Below are positions 5,964-10,805 of a stretch of DNA of 10,805 bases, piece after piece. A model generated the notes under the pieces. That model had not been told where the DNA came from. It saw nothing but the letters and a program-made list of their open reading frames with translations, and did no database searches. The position numbers and the translations under genes are program-made. Each line of letters opens with the position of its first letter. Position 1 is the first letter of the stretch. The stretch is from CAYSAA01 sp964428905 (GTDB lineage: Bacteria; Atribacterota; Phoenicimicrobiia; Phoenicimicrobiales; Stramentimicrobiaceae), in NCBI GenBank assembly GCA_964428905.1, contig CAYSAA010000156.1, positions 1 to 10,805 on the forward strand. Reading direction: 5' to 3'.

Positions 5964-5996
5964 AACCCCCTTATCAGCTAATGCTGAAAGGGGGTT
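5964..5996 (+). terminator. PyrR-controlled attenuator hairpin
   Basis: The 5' arm 5964-5978 pairs with 5983-5996 (14 bp with one bulged A) around a TAAT loop, giving a strong hairpin with five consecutive C-G pairs. No proper T-tract follows: the next bases are ATAAATTAGAAAAAATATTTTT, so the nearest T run is about 20 bases away. It is mutually exclusive with the antiterminator 5937-5946/5969-5978. The remaining spacer 5997-6060 is AT-rich with nothing else seen. Confidence 0.75.
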
Positions 5997-6071
5997 ATAA
6001 ATTAGAAAAAATATTTTTAGTTTCAAAATTAATACAAATCATTAAAATAAGATAATTAAAAGGAGGAAGAA

Positions 6072-7289
6072 ATGGACTCTCAACACCAACAGGAAGTTGT
6101 GGATTATACCAAACAGGGTGTACCACAAACGATAGTATTAGGACTACAACATGGGTTTACAATGTTTAGTGCTACCGTGCTTGTACCTATTATCACCGGT
6201 CTTGATATCTCAGTTGCTCTATTGATGGCTGGCATTGGCACCCTGCTTTTTCATTTTGTTACCAACAACAAAGTTCCGGCATTTTTAGGATCTTCTTTTG
6301 CCTTTATTACTCCCATTGTTCTGGTAGCAGATAAATTTGGGATGCCTTATGCTTTAGGTGGCATCGTTGCTGCCGGAGTAATTTATCTGCTTTTATCATT
6401 CTTGATTAGTAAATTTGGACCGGAAAGAATTATTGCTTTTTTCCCACCCGTGGTGACAGGACCAGTAATTATGGTCATTGGGCTGAAGTTAGCCCCTACC
6501 GCGATAAGTATGGCCAGTGAAAACTGGTGGCTTGCTTTAGTAGGTTTTGTAGTGGTTGTTCTGGTAAGTTCTTTTACTCGGGGTTTCTTAAAGGTTATTC
6601 CAGTTCTGATGGGAATTGTCCTTGGTTATATGGTGGCAATAATACTTGGTATGATTGATTTTACATCAGTTGCTGAGGCAAAATGGTTGGGATTTCCACA
6701 ATTTACCGTTGCACAGTTTAACTGGAATGCTATCATGATTGTAGCCCCGGTTGCGATTGTGACGGTTATTGAACATATCGGAGATGTGCTGGCAATTGGC
6801 GCTACAGTGGAAAAAGATTTTGTTAAAGATCCTGGTTTACATCGTACACTTTTGGGAGACGGTTTGGCAACTTCAATATCGGCTTTGTTCGGTGGGCCGG
6901 CTAATACGACCTACTCAGAAAACACAGGTGTACTAGCCTTGACGAAAGTATATAACCCCATTGTAATGCGCATAGCCGCTGTATTTGCAATTGTGATTGG
7001 ATTAATTCCAAAGCTGGGAGCAATTGTTGCAACAATACCCGGTGCCTTAATTGGTGGCATTTCAATTATTCTTTTCGGTATGATTGCAGCTGTAGGCGTA
7101 CGAACAGTAGTAGAAAATAATGTTAATTTTGAAAAACCAAGGAACTTGATTATTACAGCAACTATCCTTATTTTGTCTCTTGGTGGTGTCTCAATTCCCA
7201 TTTCATTGGGGAATGGGCAAATTGAAATTGAAGGCATGGCTTTGGGTGCCCTGGTAGGCATTATATTAAATAAGGTGATGCCTGAGTAG
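6072..7289 (+). CDS. uraA: Uracil permease (NCS2 family)
   Basis: This is an inner-membrane, proton-coupled uracil importer of the nucleobase:cation symporter 2 family (UraA in E. coli, PyrP in Bacillus). The 405 residues form about 14 hydrophobic segments, usual for the family. Diagnostic stretches are LGLQHGFTMFSATVLVP (23-39), TNNKVPAFLGSSFAF (64-78), EHIGD (234-238) and GGPANTTYSENTG (274-286). E234 and E283 align with the substrate-binding E241 and E290 of E. coli UraA; D238 replaces its H245, as in many Gram-positive homologues. AGGAGG sits 5 bases before the ATG. The PyrR-type leader directly upstream links it to pyrimidine salvage and favours uracil over xanthine as substrate. No other pyr gene is in the window, so it appears to be a stand-alone PyrR target. 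Confidence 0.94.
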   Translation: MDSQHQQEVVDYTKQGVPQTIVLGLQHGFTMFSATVLVPIITGLDISVALLMAGIGTLLFHFVTNNKVPAFLGSSFAFITPIVLVADKFGMPYALGGIVAAGVIYLLLSFLISKFGPERIIAFFPPVVTGPVIMVIGLKLAPTAISMASENWWLALVGFVVVVLVSSFTRGFLKVIPVLMGIVLGYMVAIILGMIDFTSVAEAKWLGFPQFTVAQFNWNAIMIVAPVAIVTVIEHIGDVLAIGATVEKDFVKDPGLHRTLLGDGLATSISALFGGPANTTYSENTGVLALTKVYNPIVMRIAAVFAIVIGLIPKLGAIVATIPGALIGGISIILFGMIAAVGVRTVVENNVNFEKPRNLIITATILILSLGGVSIPISLGNGQIEIEGMALGALVGIILNKVMPE

Positions 7290-7310
7290 TTTTATAAACT
7301 ATGAAAGTTA

Positions 7311-7363
7311 GTCAAGATAATTGATAAGTTTTCTTGACGAATTGATTTGTTTTTTACTATGAT
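7311..7363 (+). promoter_or_regulatory. Promoter for PEP carboxykinase, overlapped by an inverted repeat
   Basis: TTGACG (7334-7339) and TATGAT (7358-7363) are 18 bases apart, each 5 of 6 to consensus. A start near 7370 gives a leader of about 80 bases. GTCAAGA (7311-7317) is perfectly complementary to TCTTGAC (7332-7338), so the -35 box lies in the right half of an inverted repeat. This may be an operator, or the hairpin may help end the permease transcript (a T-run follows at 7349-7355). The choice between these is inference. Confidence 0.55.
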
Positions 7364-7452
7364 AAGTTGTTAAACTATAGTAGTTAAGCATTATTTACAA
7401 TGAATTATATTTATTACTTATACATTTTTTAAAGGAAAGGCAGTGATAGGAA

Positions 7453-9288
7453 ATGGATAGAGTAAATTACCGAAAAATTGAAGTTCTGAATAATTCTTAC
7501 GTTATGCAAAGAGTTGAGGAAGCAATAGAGCTTTGTAAACCTGAGAAAGTAACCGTAATTACTGATACCCCGGAAGATATTCAATATGTCAAAAATTTAG
7601 CCTTGAAAAACGGTGAAGAAGAAAAGCTTAATATTCCAGGGCACACTATCCACTTTGATGGTTATTATGATCAAGCCAGAGATAAAGAAAATACCCGTTA
7701 TCTTTTATCTCATGAAATGGATTGGGGGATAGATATTAATGCGATTAATAAGGAAATTGGTATACCAGAGGTTAAATCATATCTTAAGGGAAGTATGAAA
7801 GGTAAAGAAATGTTAGTCCGTTTCTTTTCTCTGGGTCCTAACCATTCCATGTTTTCTATTCCTTCTTTGCAGATTACTGATTCTTCCTATGTTGCGCATA
7901 GCGAAGATTTACTCTACCGAACTAATTATGAAGGATTTAAGGTATTGAATGGTTCTAATCAATTCTTTTTCTTTCTTCATTCTGCTGGTAGGCTGAAAGA
8001 CAATGTCAGTATTGATGTTAACAAGAGAAGAATTTATATTGACCTGGAAGAGAATTGTGTCTATTCAGTTAACAATCAATATGCTGGTAATTCTTTGGGT
8101 TTGAAGAAATTGGCTTTTAGACTTGCTATCCATAGAGCACATGAAGAGGGTTGGTTAGCTGAACACATGTTTATCATGGGCGTACATGGCAAAAAAGGAA
8201 GAACAACTTATTTCACAGGTGCTTATCCTAGTGCCTGTGGTAAGACCAGCACAGCCATGTTGCCTGGACAAACCATTGTAGGAGATGATATTGCCTATCT
8301 TAGAAAGGTTGATGGTAAGGTAAGAGCAGTGAATGTAGAAAGAGGAATTTTTGGCATTATTCAAGACGTCAATCCTGATGATGACCCGTTAATTTATCAG
8401 GCATTGACAACACCACGTGAAATTATTTTCTCAAATGTTTTAACTTATAAGGGTGTGCCCTATTGGATGGGGATGGGAAAAGATATTCCCGAAGAAGGGG
8501 TTAATTTCAGTGGCAAATGGTATCAAGGTAAAAAAGACCAAGATGGAAATCATATTGATCCATCTCATAAAAATGCACGTTATACCATCCGTTTGGAGGA
8601 GTTAAAGAATATAGATCCTGAGGCAGAAAATCCTGAAGGCGTACCAATAGATGGGTTCGTCTATGGTGGAAGAGATTCTGATACCTCAATGCCAGTTGTT
8701 GAATCACTTAATTGGGATCACGGTGTATTTTTAGGTGCCACGGTGGAATCAGAAACGACTGCAGCTACCTTGGGCCAACAGGGAATAAGGAAACATAACC
8801 CCATGGCTAATCTCGATTTTATCTCGGTCCCCTTTTTCACCTATATCAAAGACCATCTTTTATTTAAGGAGAATGTAAAAAAGATTCCCAGGATATTTAC
8901 TACCAATTATTTTTTGAAAAATAAACAGGGAGATTTTTTAAATGATAAGCTCGATAAACGAGTCTGGATGATTTGGGCAGAAGGCAGGGTTCGAGGTGAG
9001 TTAGATGCTATTGAGACGCCTGTAGGAAGAATTCCTTATTATGAAGATTTAAAATATCTGTTTCCTCAGGAATTAAACAAAGATTACTCTCAGAAAGATT
9101 ATATTGAACAATTTTCTCTGCGTGTCACCAGATATTTGGAGAAGATGGAAAGAATGAGGGAAAAATTTACCAAGATTAATGTCCCTGATAGTTTCAACAA
9201 AGAATTGGAAGCACAAACTTCTCGCCTCATGAAAGCTAAAGAAAAATATGGGAAAGAGGTAATTTCTCCTTTGGATTTTAAAAAATAA
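7453..9288 (+). CDS. pckG: Phosphoenolpyruvate carboxykinase, GTP type
   Basis: The enzyme interconverts oxaloacetate plus GTP with PEP, GDP and CO2, at the junction of the C4 acids with gluconeogenesis or, in many anaerobes, anaplerosis. The 611 residues fit the GTP family and not the ATP family (about 530). The P-loop is GAYPSACGKTS (256-266), with the family-typical reactive cysteine C262 and K264. VGDDIAYL (277-284) supplies metal-binding aspartates, and NFSGKW (351-356) and GFVYGGRDSD (401-410) are core segments. The C-terminal 80 residues are charged and helical. ATG at 7453 is chosen because no good alternative exists; the purine-rich AAAGGAAAGG (7431-7440) is about 12 bases upstream, a little far. 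The gene has its own promoter candidate, and no strong terminator is seen after it. Confidence 0.95.
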   Translation: MDRVNYRKIEVLNNSYVMQRVEEAIELCKPEKVTVITDTPEDIQYVKNLALKNGEEEKLNIPGHTIHFDGYYDQARDKENTRYLLSHEMDWGIDINAINKEIGIPEVKSYLKGSMKGKEMLVRFFSLGPNHSMFSIPSLQITDSSYVAHSEDLLYRTNYEGFKVLNGSNQFFFFLHSAGRLKDNVSIDVNKRRIYIDLEENCVYSVNNQYAGNSLGLKKLAFRLAIHRAHEEGWLAEHMFIMGVHGKKGRTTYFTGAYPSACGKTSTAMLPGQTIVGDDIAYLRKVDGKVRAVNVERGIFGIIQDVNPDDDPLIYQALTTPREIIFSNVLTYKGVPYWMGMGKDIPEEGVNFSGKWYQGKKDQDGNHIDPSHKNARYTIRLEELKNIDPEAENPEGVPIDGFVYGGRDSDTSMPVVESLNWDHGVFLGATVESETTAATLGQQGIRKHNPMANLDFISVPFFTYIKDHLLFKENVKKIPRIFTTNYFLKNKQGDFLNDKLDKRVWMIWAEGRVRGELDAIETPVGRIPYYEDLKYLFPQELNKDYSQKDYIEQFSLRVTRYLEKMERMREKFTKINVPDSFNKELEAQTSRLMKAKEKYGKEVISPLDFKK

Positions 9289-9375
9289 GCTCAGTAAATT
9301 AGCTAACATAAAGCTTGATATGACAGGCATCATTAAAATGAATGAATAAAATTTAGCAATAGTAGGATGGCGTTT

Positions 9376-9534
9376 ATGCATGATTTACCCGGGAAAGATT
9401 TTTTAGAAGATGTAAATTCTATCATTAATGAAAAAGAAAATCTGATTCTCTTTGACCAGACCGACAAACCTTTTTTGTTGTTCTATCTAATCATCTTTAT
9501 CTTAGGAATCATTCTCACCTTAATGGCTATTTAA
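9376..9534 (+). CDS. Small single-span membrane protein, possible symporter partner
   Basis: The protein has 52 residues: a soluble, acidic N-terminal part (residues 1-31, with KDFLEDVNSIINEKENLILF) and one strong hydrophobic segment (about 33-52, FLLFYLIIFILGIILTLMAI) ending at the C-terminus. AGGA at 9364-9367 lies 8 bases before the ATG at 9376; an ATG at 9367 in the same frame overlaps that site and is less likely. Two in-frame stops (9532 and 9547) separate it from the symporter, which starts 21 bases later, so the two are surely co-transcribed and translated separately. Short membrane proteins preceding SSS transporters are known in other genomes, but I do not recognise this sequence as a named family. 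Role as an accessory subunit is inference. No clear promoter was found in 9289-9375. Confidence 0.72.
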   Translation: MHDLPGKDFLEDVNSIINEKENLILFDQTDKPFLLFYLIIFILGIILTLMAI

Positions 9535-9555
9535 AAAGAAAGGAAATAGTCGGCT

Positions 9556-10805
9556 ATGTCGATTCAACTCATTATTCTGATTATTTATTTTGTCTTTATC
9601 GTTTTTTTGGGTATTTTGGCCGTGCGTAAAGTCAAAGCCTCTGAAGACCTTCTGGTAGCCGGTCGAAATCTAGGTGTCATGTTTGTGGCGGTTTCAATTG
9701 CGGCCGAATACATGGGAGGTCTGGGAACAATCGGAACAGCCGAGGTAGCCTTTAATCAAGGGATGGGCGTAATATGGTATCATATTGCTTCAGCTTGTGG
9801 TCTTATGCTTTTTGGTTTTGCCTTTGCCCATTACTATCGCAAATACAATGTCGTGACCGTGCCGGAATATCTTTATTACCTATATGACATTAAAACATGG
9901 AAGGCCGCCTCTGTTCTGAATGTAGTGGGATACTGGTTTTTTACCATTATTCAGATGACTGCTCTGGGATCTCTGGTGGCAAGTGTTACCGGTCTGAATT
10001 TACAGCTCAGTGTTTTAATCTGTGGGCTGGCTATGACGGTTTATCTTTTGGCAGCGGGTATGTGGTCAGTAGCTTTTACCAGCGTAGCATTTATGTTTAC
10101 CATAGGAACTGGAATTCCCCTTGCTTTCTGGTGGGTAATGCAAAAGGAAATTCCCCTACTGTCCACTTCAGCAGGTGTCGCGGGTTATGCTGGCTTAGCG
10201 AATGCCCTTAACGGGGCAGGCCTGGATGCTCAAGCTCTTTTTAGCCCCTTTAGCCTTGGAGGTATGGCAGTCTTGGGCTATTTTTTAGGGGGCGTTTTAG
10301 GAATACCAGCTGCACAGGCAACGATCAACTATTCTTTTGGTGCCAAGAACTGGAAGGTAGCCCGCTTAGCCCCGGTGCTGGCTGCCATTCTGATTTTACC
10401 CCTAAGTATCTGGACTGGTTCCATGGGCTTATATGCCAGGGCTGCTGGGCTAACTACTAATCCTAAATTAGCTTTGGGCGCAACATTGATGAATATCCAT
10501 CCGATTATTGGTGGAATTGGCATCGCCGGTATTTTTGCTGCATTGATTTCTACTGTTGCCGGTATACTCTTTGGCTGTGCCTCAATTATGTCTAAAGATA
10601 TCTGGCAGAGGTGGCTTCATCCGAATACCGATGATCGCTATTTATCTCGCTGGACCCGAATTTGGATTCTAATCATTGGAATCAGTTCAGCATTTGGAGC
10701 AATGACCTTACCCAAAATCCTTCATCAGGCTTTTTTTGTATATTCCATTAGAGGAGCTTTGATGATTTGTGTAGCTTTTGGTTTATGGTGGCGAAGAGCC
10801 CATCC
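9556..10805 (+). CDS. Sodium:solute symporter (SSS family), 3' end outside window
   Basis: This is a sodium-coupled uptake carrier of the SSS/LeuT-fold group in the cytoplasmic membrane. The frame is open from ATG 9556 through the window end (416 complete codons; typical members have about 470-550). TM1 is at about 2-23, followed by the family hallmark AGRNLGVMFVAVSIAAEYMGG (35-55) with broken-helix glycines. Further helices lie at about 72-92, 118-140, 151-168, 172-193, 234-258, 270-290, 318-342, 366-384 and 392-410. The STVAGILFGCASIMSKDIW stretch (332-350) matches the SSS segment that contributes the Na2 site. The start is supported by AAAGGA (9539-9544), with spacing of about 11 bases. 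It follows the 52-residue membrane protein by 21 bases. The substrate (carboxylate, amino acid, vitamin or other) cannot be read from the visible part. Confidence 0.92.
   Translation, partial: MSIQLIILIIYFVFIVFLGILAVRKVKASEDLLVAGRNLGVMFVAVSIAAEYMGGLGTIGTAEVAFNQGMGVIWYHIASACGLMLFGFAFAHYYRKYNVVTVPEYLYYLYDIKTWKAASVLNVVGYWFFTIIQMTALGSLVASVTGLNLQLSVLICGLAMTVYLLAAGMWSVAFTSVAFMFTIGTGIPLAFWWVMQKEIPLLSTSAGVAGYAGLANALNGAGLDAQALFSPFSLGGMAVLGYFLGGVLGIPAAQATINYSFGAKNWKVARLAPVLAAILILPLSIWTGSMGLYARAAGLTTNPKLALGATLMNIHPIIGGIGIAGIFAALISTVAGILFGCASIMSKDIWQRWLHPNTDDRYLSRWTRIWILIIGISSAFGAMTLPKILHQAFFVYSIRGALMICVAFGLWWRRAH

Noticed and set aside
9297..9352. Promoter for the small protein/symporter pair (TTGATA at 9315-9320)
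   Set aside because: No acceptable -10 box lies 16-18 bases downstream; TAAAAT sequences occur at 13 and 26 bases, so I do not call it.
9897..10211. + strand frame of 104 codons inside the symporter region
   Set aside because: It is out of frame with the symporter, which shows clear transmembrane and SSS motifs. It is a shadow frame, as are the minus-strand frames over rtcB, serS, uraA and pckG.
1..10805. Mobile element, CRISPR array, prophage or defence system
   Set aside because: No transposase, integrase, terminal repeats, regular spaced repeats or recognised defence protein was seen; every sizeable frame is accounted for by a housekeeping or transport gene.

Overview
The window is an AT-rich, gene-dense bacterial chromosome segment with every recognisable gene on the + strand. 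It carries a T-box leader, PyrR-type RNA elements, sigma-70-like promoters and AGGAGG-type ribosome binding sites. T-box plus PyrR control is typical of Bacillota and a few allied lineages such as Atribacterota. With a GTP-type PEP carboxykinase and RtcB/archease, an anaerobic low-GC bacterium of that kind is likely. The sequence alone does not fix the phylum. No phage, IS or CRISPR signatures were seen.

Layout. (1) 1-681 is the 3' part of a class I SAM methyltransferase. (2) 792-1076 is a strong promoter followed by a complete T-box leader. Its specifier reads as UCC (Ser), and it has a full antiterminator and terminator. (3) 1096-4685 holds archease, the RNA ligase rtcB and seryl-tRNA synthetase serS. 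The gaps between them contain a related hairpin-bearing repeat just upstream of rtcB and of serS. (4) 4801-4886 is tRNA-Ser(UGA), followed by murI (glutamate racemase, TTG start). (5) 5762-6071 is a 310-base leader with two tandem PyrR-binding-loop candidates, each followed by a terminator-like hairpin, ahead of a uracil permease. (6) 7453-9288 is a GTP-dependent PEP carboxykinase with its own promoter candidate. (7) 9376-10805 is a 52-residue single-span membrane protein directly ahead of a sodium:solute symporter cut by the window end.

How the genes fit together. Two nutrient-sensing RNA circuits dominate. The Ser T-box should open transcription when tRNA-Ser(GGA) is uncharged. The first genes it reaches are an RNA-repair pair (archease/RtcB), with serS third, so RNA ligation appears tied to serine-tRNA charging. 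The PyrR leader should close the uracil permease when UMP is plentiful. Its two loops differ by paired substitutions that keep the stems, which argues that both are used. The remaining genes are housekeeping: cell-wall D-glutamate, anaplerosis/gluconeogenesis and sodium-coupled uptake.

The most interesting points are the serine T-box in front of RtcB/archease, the tandem PyrR elements, the repeated hairpin upstream of rtcB and serS, and the small membrane protein paired with the symporter.
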